This document shows positions 21,644-29,139 of a stretch of DNA of 31,454 bases, piece by piece; position 1 is the stretch's first letter, and the number at the start of each line of letters is the position of its first letter. This stretch comes from a virus, in the IMG/VR virus record IMGVR_UViG_3300020469_000161, positions 1 through 31,454 of that record. One strand, written 5' to 3'. The position numbers and the translations under genes are program-made. A model generated the notes under the pieces. The model did no database searches. It was not told where the DNA came from and saw nothing but the letters and a program-made list of their open reading frames with translations.

Positions 21644-22972
21644 ATGGCAAAGACAGAAGACAACGACGAACAACGACTCGAACGAGCATTTGCAGCATTT
21701 AAAAAAGGTGCTAAAGACATCAAAGGTGTTGATGATAGCATCAAGAAAGAAGGTGGAAAGAGTGTGGTAAAATATATGGTGAACTCTACTGATAGAGAAA
21801 CTTCTCGTGATCGTGTAGAGACAGCATTAAAGAAAGAATTTAAAAAAGTTACTCGTGTGCAAAGATCAGAGTCCTCTTTAGAGTGTACAAAAGTAGAAGG
21901 TGAAAATAAAGATAAGAAAGAAAAGAAAGATTACATTTTTATATACAAACCAATCTCAGGTGGTATGTCACAGACCACATTAAATGCTACTATCACAGAA
22001 CTATATCCATGTATTGCTTTTGAGACAGGTATAAAAGCAACTTCTGTAGGTAAAATGGATCTTAAAAAATTTCATCAGCAAGTATCAAAAAACTGGAGTA
22101 AAAATTTAAACTGTTTTGTAAATTCTAAAGATGCACAGGCAGGGAAAGAGTTTATTGATAACGCAGAGAATGGTAAGTTTGATGAGAAGGTAAAGAATGC
22201 TATAAACATATTGAGATGGATACAAGGAGTCAATAGAAAACATCCTATCAAAAATATAGTATGGGGGTATCGTGCTAAACCTGCAGGTGTAATGGCAAAT
22301 CATCCTGGGGATATATTTTTACAGTTTAAAAATAACAAATATCTAGGTATATCACTTAAGGCAGGTGGTGCAAAAACTGATGAACCAAAATTAAATACCT
22401 ATGTCAAACCAATCTTTGATTATTTTGGTAAGTCAAATGATTATGAAAAAATAAAAGATAAACTGTGGCCACAGTATCTAGAAATACCTGGCATAGAAGA
22501 GGAAGATAAAAAGGATTGGGGTAAGAATACATTAGCATTAAAAACCTATGAGTTTGAGAAGATGGATAGTGCTAGATACGATGCATTGTATGATATGAAT
22601 CTTAAGATTATCAAAGACGAACTTATAAAACTTATAGGTAGTCCACAAAACTTTAAGAAAGCAAAAGAGTGGGTGTCAGAAAAGGTTGCACAACAGCAGC
22701 AAGATGTACCTTTACTTCTTGTAAAAGCAACTACGATTACTGCAAGACGAGATATGTCTAGTGATCTTCTTATTGAGGCAGTTGCTGCTGTTAGAAAAAT
22801 AGAAGCAAAGGTTGCAACTACTGGTGGTAAACAAGCATTTAAAGTTAGATTATCAGACGGTTCTAGAGTAGAATTAGATTTTACTACTCGTACTAACAAG
22901 GTAGGTGCTATGCATAAACTAGGACAGTTCACAAACTTAGCAGTGAAATTTAATAAAGTTAAGAAGGTATAA
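21644..22972 (+). CDS. Putative PD-(D/E)XK-like nuclease
   Basis: A 442-residue protein with a Lys/Glu-rich N-terminal region (about 1-100, including EGENKDKKEKKDYIFIYKPI). The centre contains HPGDIFLQFKNNKYLGISLK followed by AGGAKTDEPKLNTY. Asp223 and Lys239 with Ser237 form a D-x(13)-S-x-K arrangement that resembles the PD-(D/E)XK nuclease core with Ser in place of Glu, and a proximal Gly-rich AGG turn. The C-terminal domain (about 360-440) has strand pairs (KVRLSDGSRVELDFTTRTN). This nuclease call is an inference from that motif, not a confirmed family. It follows gcvP by 18 nt and is followed by a 76-nt gap with a promoter. Confidence 0.55.
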   Translation: MAKTEDNDEQRLERAFAAFKKGAKDIKGVDDSIKKEGGKSVVKYMVNSTDRETSRDRVETALKKEFKKVTRVQRSESSLECTKVEGENKDKKEKKDYIFIYKPISGGMSQTTLNATITELYPCIAFETGIKATSVGKMDLKKFHQQVSKNWSKNLNCFVNSKDAQAGKEFIDNAENGKFDEKVKNAINILRWIQGVNRKHPIKNIVWGYRAKPAGVMANHPGDIFLQFKNNKYLGISLKAGGAKTDEPKLNTYVKPIFDYFGKSNDYEKIKDKLWPQYLEIPGIEEEDKKDWGKNTLALKTYEFEKMDSARYDALYDMNLKIIKDELIKLIGSPQNFKKAKEWVSEKVAQQQQDVPLLLVKATTITARRDMSSDLLIEAVAAVRKIEAKVATTGGKQAFKVRLSDGSRVELDFTTRTNKVGAMHKLGQFTNLAVKFNKVKKV

Positions 22973-23015
22973 CCAGTTATAAAAGTGGCACACTAGTCTG
23001 CACAATGCTCTAGAG

Positions 23016-23028
23016 TATGCTATAATAG
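23016..23028 (+). promoter_or_regulatory. Extended -10 promoter before the ligase-like gene
   Basis: TATGCTATAATAG repeats, base for base, the extended -10 region of the promoter at 949-961, including TG-C-TATAAT. No good -35 hexamer is found 16-18 nt upstream, which an extended -10 promoter can tolerate. Initiation is expected near 23033, 16 nt before the next ATG. It lies in the only intergenic gap of this part of the window. Confidence 0.65.
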
Positions 23029-23048
23029 TAGTATACAACAGGGATACG

Positions 23049-23957
23049 ATGCCAAACAGACACCTTGAACACCCAGAAGACACCGTTCTACTCAGTAGAA
23101 GAATGTGTTATCAAGTGGTGTGCACTCTAATGCAGGAAGAGATTCCTCTAGGAGTCAAGTGGGATGGTGCCCCTGCTATAGTATTTGGTACTGACCCTCG
23201 CAATGATAAGTTCTTTGTTGGTACTAAGTCTGTATTCAACAAGAAGAGGGTTAAAATTTGTTATTCTAATGAGGACATTGATGAACAGTACAAAGGTGAA
23301 GTGGCGAACATCCTTCGTTTATGCTTTAGGCATCTTCCTAGGATTGGTGGCATTGTCCAAGGGGATTACATTGGCATATCTGGTGGTACTAGGTATACTC
23401 CTAATACCCTTGAGTATATTTTTTCTGCCCCAACTACTGAGCATATTGTTTTTGCTCCTCATACTAACTATACCGAAATATCTCCCACTGCTACTGCTAC
23501 TTTTGGTTGTGTTTTGTATGGTGAAACTGGCACTTATATGGTCGGTCCCAACGAAGCTAGTGCAGTTATTAAAGAGAGCGAGAAGAAGTTTAACTGGTTC
23601 AAGTTCATCTACAACCTTGCGAAAGCGAAGAGACCGAGCAAAAAATATTACGCAGAGATACTAAAACATGTAAACAAATGGGTGCGAGACGGTCTTGTTC
23701 CTCCTGCAGAAGAAATGTATAAGACATTACCTGCTAAATATAAGGGAGAAGTAAATGAATACACATTCAAAGTGTGGGATCAAATCTTCCAACTGAAACA
23801 GTCACTCATGAAACAGATAGAAGTAAGTGGTTCAGTAACTCCATACTTAAATGGAGAACCAACTGCTCATGAAGGGTTCGTCACACAGACAGATCACCCA
23901 GTGAAACTTGTAGACAGATTGACTTTTAGTAAAGCAAACTTCAAATTAAATGGGTAA
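23049..23957 (+). CDS. Ligase/nucleotidyltransferase-like protein (KxDG motif)
   Basis: A 302-residue protein with the motif order of covalent nucleotidyltransferases (DNA/RNA ligases, capping enzymes): motif I KWDG with Lys37 in GVKWDGAPAIVFG, a later EGFV (Glu275-Val278, motif IV) and VKLV (Lys286, motif V). The segment FFVGTKSVFNKKRVKICYSN follows motif I, as in phage proteins annotated DUF6267. Lys37 would be the residue that takes AMP. A substrate (RNA, DNA or protein) cannot be told. The gene has its own promoter and is followed without a gap by a cytidylyltransferase-like gene, suggesting a joint pathway. The stretch 23230-23570 uses C/T-ending codons far more than its flanks. Confidence 0.72.
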   Translation: MPNRHLEHPEDTVLLSRRMCYQVVCTLMQEEIPLGVKWDGAPAIVFGTDPRNDKFFVGTKSVFNKKRVKICYSNEDIDEQYKGEVANILRLCFRHLPRIGGIVQGDYIGISGGTRYTPNTLEYIFSAPTTEHIVFAPHTNYTEISPTATATFGCVLYGETGTYMVGPNEASAVIKESEKKFNWFKFIYNLAKAKRPSKKYYAEILKHVNKWVRDGLVPPAEEMYKTLPAKYKGEVNEYTFKVWDQIFQLKQSLMKQIEVSGSVTPYLNGEPTAHEGFVTQTDHPVKLVDRLTFSKANFKLNG

Positions 23958-25121
23958 ATGAAAAAGTTTAGTGCTTTCCTAAACGAAGCAGAAAGATCTT
24001 TCGCTGCCAAAGAAGCAGAAAAATTAAAACTTAAACATGTAGGATATGGTAAGTATGCCGACGTATCTGGCAACGTAACTCATGTGTCTAAGGATGGGAA
24101 ACTAGTAAAAATATCAGCAGCAGATGCAGGTGGTGGTGCAGGAGCACAAACATCTGGCGAAGAACCAACAGCAGATGGCAACGGTGTAGATCAAGGCAGT
24201 ATATCAATAACCTTTGGAAGGTTTAATCCTCCTACTACTGGACATGAAAAACTTCTAGACAAAGTAGCAAGAGAGGCAAAAGCAAGTGGAGGAGAATATA
24301 GAATATACCCCTCAAGGTCGGAGGATCCTAAGAAGAATCCCCTCGACGCAGGGACTAAAGTTAAATATATGCGGAAAGCATATCCAGATCACTCGAACTC
24401 GATTATTGATAATGCTGATATGCGTACCATTTTTGATGTTCTCACAGCACTCGACTCTGATGGGTATAGCAGCGTTAATATTGTTGTGGGCGGGGATAGG
24501 GTCAGTGAGTTTAACTCATTAGCAAACAAATATAATGGTGATCTATACACCTTTGATGAAATTAAAGTAACATCAGCAGGTGATCGTGACCCAGATGGTG
24601 AAGGTGTTGAAGGTATGAGTGCATCTAAGATGAGAAAGGCAGCAGCAGATGGTGATCTTGAATCATTTAAGAAGGGTGTACCATCAGGAATCAAAGATAA
24701 AGACATACAATCTCTTTACGGAACGTTAAGAACTGCAATGAAAGTTGAAGAGGTTGACGATTTCGGTGATTGCTCTTATAATTTATTTGAGATAGCACCA
24801 AAACTAGATCCTCAAGGATTGCGTGAAGCATACTTTGATGGAGAATTATTTAAAGAGGGCACATTCGTTGAAAACAGCAACACAGGGATCATTTCTAAGA
24901 TTGTTAGTCGGGGTAGCAATCACGTCATCTCTATTGATGAGCGTGATAATATATTTCGCTCTTGGTTAAGGGATTTAACTGAGAAAAATAATATAACATT
25001 CTTCACTTATAAACCTGCGGGTGAGTGGGGAACGGATGAACTTACCAACTATATGAAGAAGATGACACCTGGTGAGTTTGTTAAGAAGATAAATAAAAAG
25101 GACAAAGTAGCGACAACTTAA
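23958..25121 (+). CDS. Cytidylyltransferase-like protein with capsid-targeting-like N-terminus
   Basis: A 387-residue protein. It opens with MKKFSAFLNEAERS, very like the T4 internal-protein leader MKTYQEFIAEA, which directs proteins into the capsid and is cut by gp21 after an L/I-x-E site; here LNE precedes A. Residues about 80-260 form a nucleotidyltransferase domain: ITFGRFNPPTTGHEKLLDKV carries the (H/T)xGH motif with His96, and EGMSASKMRKAA fits the downstream S-x-S-x-x-R/K element. Such enzymes join a nucleotide to a phosphate (for example NMN or CMP-type transfers). The C-terminal part (GTFVENSNTGIISKIVSRGS, ISIDERDNIFRSWLRDL) is a small barrel-like module I have seen in other marine phage proteins. 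The substrate is unknown. Confidence 0.7.
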   Translation: MKKFSAFLNEAERSFAAKEAEKLKLKHVGYGKYADVSGNVTHVSKDGKLVKISAADAGGGAGAQTSGEEPTADGNGVDQGSISITFGRFNPPTTGHEKLLDKVAREAKASGGEYRIYPSRSEDPKKNPLDAGTKVKYMRKAYPDHSNSIIDNADMRTIFDVLTALDSDGYSSVNIVVGGDRVSEFNSLANKYNGDLYTFDEIKVTSAGDRDPDGEGVEGMSASKMRKAAADGDLESFKKGVPSGIKDKDIQSLYGTLRTAMKVEEVDDFGDCSYNLFEIAPKLDPQGLREAYFDGELFKEGTFVENSNTGIISKIVSRGSNHVISIDERDNIFRSWLRDLTEKNNITFFTYKPAGEWGTDELTNYMKKMTPGEFVKKINKKDKVATT

Positions 25122-25123
25122 CA

Positions 25124-25738
25124 ATGTACGACGACAAACTACCCGATATGTCCTCTGCATACGCAGAGATACAGGAAAAAATGAAGAAGAAACTTGACGC
25201 TGTAGGCAAGGAAGACGGTGACGTTGATAATGATGGTGATAAGGATTCATCAGATTCTTATCTTGCTAATCGTAGAAAGGTTATAGGTTCTAAACTAAAG
25301 AAAGAACATCATCAGAAAGATGAGAACGGTAAAGTTATTGAGCATGATGGAGAAGATCTTGATGAAGCAATGGTCGTTACTAATGCTGATAAGAAAGGTA
25401 ATACACCTGCATACCAGAACTTCAAAAAAGGTATGAAGTCTAAGACAACTGGTAAACCTATGTACAAGGCAGCAGATCATATGAAGGAAGAAGAGATTCA
25501 TCCTGATGATAATGCACTATCACCAGAAGAATTAGAGAAGGTAGCACAACTTTCTAGAGACTGGGATGCCAAGATGGAAGAAGGATATGGTGGCAAACCT
25601 ATGATGAGTAAGGGTGGAGAAGTAAAACCACCAAGAACTGCAAAGGGTGCTATGGCATATGATGGTCCTAACAAGGCAGCATCAGAAGCAAGAGATAGAC
25701 TAGTTGCAAAAACAAAAGCAATGAGAGAGAAAAAATGA
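25124..25738 (+). CDS. Highly charged protein with EF-hand-like loop
   Basis: A 204-residue, Lys/Asp/Glu-rich protein without membrane segments. Residues about 31-50 (DGDVDNDGDKDSSDSYLANR) form a D-x-D-x-D-G-D loop like the calcium-binding loops of EF-hands and dockerins, followed by RRKVIGSKLKKE. The rest is low-complexity (EEIHPDDNALSPEELEKVAQ; MREKK end). Proteins like this are common near the structural genes of marine T4-like phages and could be internal head or scaffold-like proteins, but that is inference. It starts 2 nt after its neighbour and shares ATGA with the next gene. Function unknown. Confidence 0.65.
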   Translation: MYDDKLPDMSSAYAEIQEKMKKKLDAVGKEDGDVDNDGDKDSSDSYLANRRKVIGSKLKKEHHQKDENGKVIEHDGEDLDEAMVVTNADKKGNTPAYQNFKKGMKSKTTGKPMYKAADHMKEEEIHPDDNALSPEELEKVAQLSRDWDAKMEEGYGGKPMMSKGGEVKPPRTAKGAMAYDGPNKAASEARDRLVAKTKAMREKK

Positions 25739-25908
25739 AATCCTTTAAACAGTTTTCAGAAAACTATAGGGCAATGAGAAATCCTAAAGAGGATAAACCA
25801 GAGTCAGAAATGTCCTATGATGAAAAAAGAAAGAAGAGAATGAATGATCCTAAGAAAGGAATCAACTCTCCTGCATTTAAGAAGTTCATGGCAGACCGAG
25901 GAATGTAA
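25735..25908 (+). CDS. 57-residue basic protein with capsid-targeting-like start
   Basis: This small protein starts MKSFKQFSENYRAMRNPKED and continues with a Lys-rich tail (YDEKRKKRMNDPKKG). The MK-x-F-x-x-F-x-E beginning repeats that of the cytidylyltransferase-like protein and of T4 internal proteins. The high positive charge is consistent with DNA binding inside the head. It overlaps its upstream neighbour by 4 nt and the next start by 1 nt. It was found by reading the gap between larger genes; its function is unknown. Confidence 0.6.
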   Translation: MKSFKQFSENYRAMRNPKEDKPESEMSYDEKRKKRMNDPKKGINSPAFKKFMADRGM

Positions 25909-27113
25909 TGTTACTATCATTTAAAGCACTTAATGAAAAAAAGAAAACTAATGTCCTGATCAATCCTACAAAAAAGGATTTGCAGGAGAAGAATCATGGT
26001 GAAGACTGTGATTGTCCTAAGTGTGAAAAGAAACGTAGAAGTGAAGACGTCAATGATGGTCCTGATATAGCAACTGAAGAAACTTGTGGTAAAGGTGAAT
26101 ACTACTGCCATGATGATATGAAGTGTAAACCTATGCCTAAAGGTATGACAGTAGGAGCAGATGGTATGCTCGTCAAAGAAGCAAAGTATGAAGCAGGTGC
26201 ATCAAATTATGGTAAGATGTCTATCAGAAATAAAAGAGCAGTGGGATATGGTGGTAATGCTGCACCTCCAGAGGAGAGAAGGAAGGCACATGATGAGAGA
26301 ATGAAGAAGCATAAAAAAGAAGATGCAGAAGTATACTGGTCAAGTAAAGCATTAGATCAGTTAGATGAAATAACTGCAAAAGACAGAATGAAAAGAGACG
26401 CAGGTGCTATTGCTAAAAAGAAAATGCGTAACAAGGAGCACAATAAGTATGTTAATTTCCTAGACGTAGATGAAAGCAATATACATAGTTTTAACCAGTT
26501 CATCCAAAATAACAAACCGTATGACAGTCAAAAAGAAGTTTCAGAAGAAGGCGATAAAAAGAGGAAAGTTGAAACTTCACTGTTAACATTTGGGGAGTGT
26601 TGGAAGACACATAAGAAAGTAGGCATGAAAATGAAGGGTGGTAAACTCGTCAATGATTGTCGTCCAAAAACAGCGAACGAAGAAATTGATAGACCATACA
26701 CAGGACCTGACAAGAAAGACAGAGCAGTCATCAAGAAGATGGATAATAAAAAGTTTGCTTCTAAACTAGCAGACTATGAAAAGAACATGGATCCTAAGAA
26801 GCGTCAGGCACTTAAGGATAAAGCAACTAAGGGTATGAAGTTTACACATGAATCAAAAGATGCTGCACTTGACTTTGTGAAAGCAAAGTATAAAGGACAG
26901 ATAATGAGAAAGGGTAGCAACCAACCTAAGAAAGTTAGGGGTGCTAAGTCTACTGTGGGAACTAACAAGTATAAAGATGCTGCAGATAAAAAGAAAGAGA
27001 CTGCTGCTGATGCTAAGAAGAGAGGGTTCAAAGACTCTAAATCTTACATTGAAACTATGGCAAGATATGGTGGAAAAAGCAACTATGACAAGGGTAAAGG
27101 ATTAGGTACTTAA
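25908..27113 (+). CDS. Large basic modular protein with Cys motifs, unknown function
   Basis: A 401-residue protein rich in Lys. It starts MLLSFKALNEKKKT, again resembling a capsid-targeting leader (F-x-x-L-N-E). Cys clusters occur at EDCDCPKCEKKRR (C-x-C-x-x-C) and CGKGEYYCHDDMKCKPMPKG, which may bind metal; a third motif, GMKMKGGKLVNDCRPK, is a short Gly/Lys loop ending in Cys seen in other marine phage proteins. An internal SFNQFIQNN echoes the leader motif. The remaining length is charged helices and basic low-complexity (YKDAADKKKETAADAKKRG). It is probably a virion or DNA-associated protein; I do not recognise a family. The gene ends 36 nt before the next start, a gap holding a weak hairpin (27123-27137). 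Confidence 0.6.
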   Translation: MLLSFKALNEKKKTNVLINPTKKDLQEKNHGEDCDCPKCEKKRRSEDVNDGPDIATEETCGKGEYYCHDDMKCKPMPKGMTVGADGMLVKEAKYEAGASNYGKMSIRNKRAVGYGGNAAPPEERRKAHDERMKKHKKEDAEVYWSSKALDQLDEITAKDRMKRDAGAIAKKKMRNKEHNKYVNFLDVDESNIHSFNQFIQNNKPYDSQKEVSEEGDKKRKVETSLLTFGECWKTHKKVGMKMKGGKLVNDCRPKTANEEIDRPYTGPDKKDRAVIKKMDNKKFASKLADYEKNMDPKKRQALKDKATKGMKFTHESKDAALDFVKAKYKGQIMRKGSNQPKKVRGAKSTVGTNKYKDAADKKKETAADAKKRGFKDSKSYIETMARYGGKSNYDKGKGLGT

Positions 27114-27149
27114 GTCGTATATATAGGGTAGACCTATCAATTTATTATC

Positions 27150-27347
27150 ATGATTGGAAAATTTTTAATGCCACTGGCATACAAAGTAATCGATTCTGCT
27201 GTTAAGAAAATTCCTGACGATGCAGAACTTGGAGAAAAACTAATAGAAATTTGCTTACTTATTATTGGTAAAGCAGTAAAACTAACTAAGACTACAGCAG
27301 ATGATGAACTCTTTGCTAAAGTTAAAGAAGCGTTGGCTGCTAAATAG
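27150..27347 (+). CDS. 65-residue amphipathic protein, unknown function
   Basis: A small protein with a hydrophobic stretch (MIGKFLMPLAYKVIDSAVKK) and another (LIEICLLIIGKAVKLTKTTA), each likely an amphipathic helix rather than a clear membrane span. The last part (DDELFAKVKEALAAK) is a charged helix. It lies just before the Ig-like virion gene, and its 3' end contains the TAAATAG string of a possible late promoter. No family is recognised. Confidence 0.6.
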   Translation: MIGKFLMPLAYKVIDSAVKKIPDDAELGEKLIEICLLIIGKAVKLTKTTADDELFAKVKEALAAK

Positions 27348-27348
27348 T
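27340..27348 (+). promoter_or_regulatory. Possible late promoter box before the Ig-like virion gene
   Basis: CTAAATAGT closely resembles the T4-like late element and shares TAAATAGTA with the box upstream of hsp20. It lies about 30 nt before the virion gene, whose ATG also has a good SD (GGAGA at 27369-27373). A late promoter is expected for a virion protein, so this is the best of the three late-like candidates. Confidence 0.45.
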
Positions 27349-27377
27349 ACATAGAAAAATAAACCGACGGAGAACAA

Positions 27378-28232
27378 ATGTCAATCTACGGAGTACTTGA
27401 CGCAAAGGCAATGGGTACCAACGTTGGAGTTACCAACGGTGATGCTACAGTTACTACATCGGGAGACTTTACGTCTGCTTCTGACAACCTTGTCGTAGTC
27501 GGAGACGTATTGGAACTCGGTGGGGTTGCGTATATCGTCAAACAAGTAACAAGTGCAACAGCACTAGAACTACACACTACATACGCAGGATCAACTGCAA
27601 CTATTACTGCAGCAAACGCAGTACGCAGAAATCCTCCTCGCACAGTTGCAGAATATGTAGTCAAAGGTGGAGACACAAACTCATACTCATTAGTATTTGT
27701 AGATACTACTGAAGCAGCACTTGCTGAAAACAAATCAAGAGGAATCACTGGACCAGGATGGTGGTTGTATAGAACATACACTACACATAATGGAGACACC
27801 AAGTATAAGTCTGAGTGTCTAGCAGTTGTATCTTCAACAGCATCTGCATCTGGTGACGATACAGATGACACAGTTGTAGCAGATGTAGCATCAGCAGTTA
27901 CTATAAGTTCTCAACCTGCAAACTCTACTTCCTCCTCTGGAGCAGGTACATTCGCAGTCAGCACCAGTACAACTGGAACACCTGGAACTCTTACATACAA
28001 ATGGCAGAGACAGACAGCAAATGCAACTACTCGTTGGGTTGACATTGTTGGTGGAGCAGGTGGACTTGATACAGGTATCACATACTCTAACTTCACAACT
28101 GCAACACTTGCATACGCATCACTTGGTGGAGCAACCTTAGACGGTTACAAGTACAGAGTGAAGATCAACTCAGCAGGTGGTACAGAAGAGATCATCTCAA
28201 ACGGTGCAGCAACACTAACCTTCGGCAGTTAA
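27378..28232 (+). CDS. Virion-type protein with C-terminal Ig-like domain
   Basis: A 284-residue protein with Ser/Thr/Gly/Ala-rich composition and almost no Cys. The N-terminal part (IYGVLDAKAMGTNVGVTNGD) resembles virion surface proteins of T4-like cyanophages. A linker (SSTASASGDDTDDTVVADVA) leads to a C-terminal Ig-like domain at about residues 170-284: TISSQPANSTSSSGAG, LTYKWQRQTANATTRWVDI and YKYRVKINSAGGTEE show the Trp and Tyr of an Ig fold. Ig-like domains on phage heads or tails are thought to bind carbohydrate or host surface. The start has a clear SD. The placement among replication genes, with a possible late promoter, suggests separate late expression. The exact virion position is not known. 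Confidence 0.75.
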   Translation: MSIYGVLDAKAMGTNVGVTNGDATVTTSGDFTSASDNLVVVGDVLELGGVAYIVKQVTSATALELHTTYAGSTATITAANAVRRNPPRTVAEYVVKGGDTNSYSLVFVDTTEAALAENKSRGITGPGWWLYRTYTTHNGDTKYKSECLAVVSSTASASGDDTDDTVVADVASAVTISSQPANSTSSSGAGTFAVSTSTTGTPGTLTYKWQRQTANATTRWVDIVGGAGGLDTGITYSNFTTATLAYASLGGATLDGYKYRVKINSAGGTEEIISNGAATLTFGS

Positions 28233-28243
28233 TAACTAACTAA

Positions 28244-28606
28244 ATGAAATTTGACGAACTGAATGAGTCTAACTACATTCTGTTCGCCATAAAACATTAT
28301 GAAAATCCTCATTGTGTTACACGAGAGGATTTCGATGAAGATGTGAAACGCTTCAAATATTTGAAACGTTTATTGAAAAGATATTTAAGAGGGGGTCCTT
28401 TAAGGATCCCTTTAATCTTAAATCACCTCATCATACTTTATAATGTCTTTGGCGAAGCAGCAACACCATTGCTCTTTTTTAAATTTGAGAGAGAATATTG
28501 GTGCTTACTTAAGACTCTACTACTTTATTTGAATAAATACCCAGTAGGGATGATGCCAGAACTTGACATTGATCCTACACTTCAAGAAGAACTAGACAAG
28601 ATCTAA
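28244..28606 (+). CDS. Conserved marine-phage protein, unknown function
   Basis: A 120-residue protein beginning MKFDELNESNYILFAIKHYE. The stretch VKRFKYLKRLLKRYLRGG, LILNHLIILYNVFGEAATPL and EYWCLLKTLLLYLNKYP is helical and rich in Leu and Tyr; I recall a very similar protein in many T4-like marine phages, without known role. The EAATPLLFFK segment is hydrophobic but too short for a confident membrane span. It shares one base with the next start. The function is unknown. Confidence 0.7.
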   Translation: MKFDELNESNYILFAIKHYENPHCVTREDFDEDVKRFKYLKRLLKRYLRGGPLRIPLILNHLIILYNVFGEAATPLLFFKFEREYWCLLKTLLLYLNKYPVGMMPELDIDPTLQEELDKI

Positions 28607-29139
28607 TGAACGAAGAAATGATGACAGCAGGAACAGGCGGTTTCAGTGGCAGTGCTGCTGCAACTGGTCCCAATGCGGGGTATGATCCTGTCATAAAGTT
28701 CAGAAAGAAAATTAAAAAGAAAAAAATACAAAAAGAATCCAGAGAAAATCCGACAGAACCATCCAAACTATACCAATATAAGGTTACTATACCGACAGTT
28801 GGAGAAACTATTATCTATGCTAATAGTCCTGCTGAACTTAAAATGAAACTTCGCATGTCTATCATGCCACAGTACAGAAATGACATAAGCATAGAACGTA
28901 TACTTCCCGCCATGGCAGGTAAGTTCTTTTACGACAAGAGAATGAAGCACATGAGGAACGTTCAAGAAGAGAACGGTGGCGATCAGCAGATGAAGGCAAA
29001 GCAAGCACAGATGAAGATCGCTATTGAGAAGAAGAAGGTTCAAATGAAGAAGCAAGAGTTAGCAAAGCAACTCCAAATGAAGACTCAACAGTTAAAGAAA
29101 CAGGCAAGGGCAGGGGCAGAACAAGACGCAACAAGGTAA
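28606..29139 (+). CDS. Coiled-coil protein with phage Gly/Ala-rich N-terminus
   Basis: A 177-residue protein. The start (TAGTGGFSGSAAATGPNAGY followed by DPVIKFRKK) is a Gly/Ala motif that recurs at the N-termini of several T4-like marine phage proteins. A central domain (YQYKVTIPTVGETIIYANSP, AELKMKLRMSIMPQYRNDI) precedes a long Lys/Gln helix (about 125-170), probably a coiled coil (MKIAIEKKKVQMKKQELAKQ). The protein is strongly basic. It overlaps both neighbours by 1 nt. No enzyme motif is seen; a virion or DNA-associated role is possible. Confidence 0.65.
   Translation: MNEEMMTAGTGGFSGSAAATGPNAGYDPVIKFRKKIKKKKIQKESRENPTEPSKLYQYKVTIPTVGETIIYANSPAELKMKLRMSIMPQYRNDISIERILPAMAGKFFYDKRMKHMRNVQEENGGDQQMKAKQAQMKIAIEKKKVQMKKQELAKQLQMKTQQLKKQARAGAEQDATR

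Noticed and set aside
22973-23015. Terminator after the putative nuclease gene
   Set aside because: Only a short AGTG/CACT pairing is present and no T-run follows.
27123-27137. Hairpin ATAGG-GTAGA-CCTAT between two genes as a terminator
   Set aside because: The stem is only 5 bp, A/T-rich and has no T-run, so termination is unlikely.
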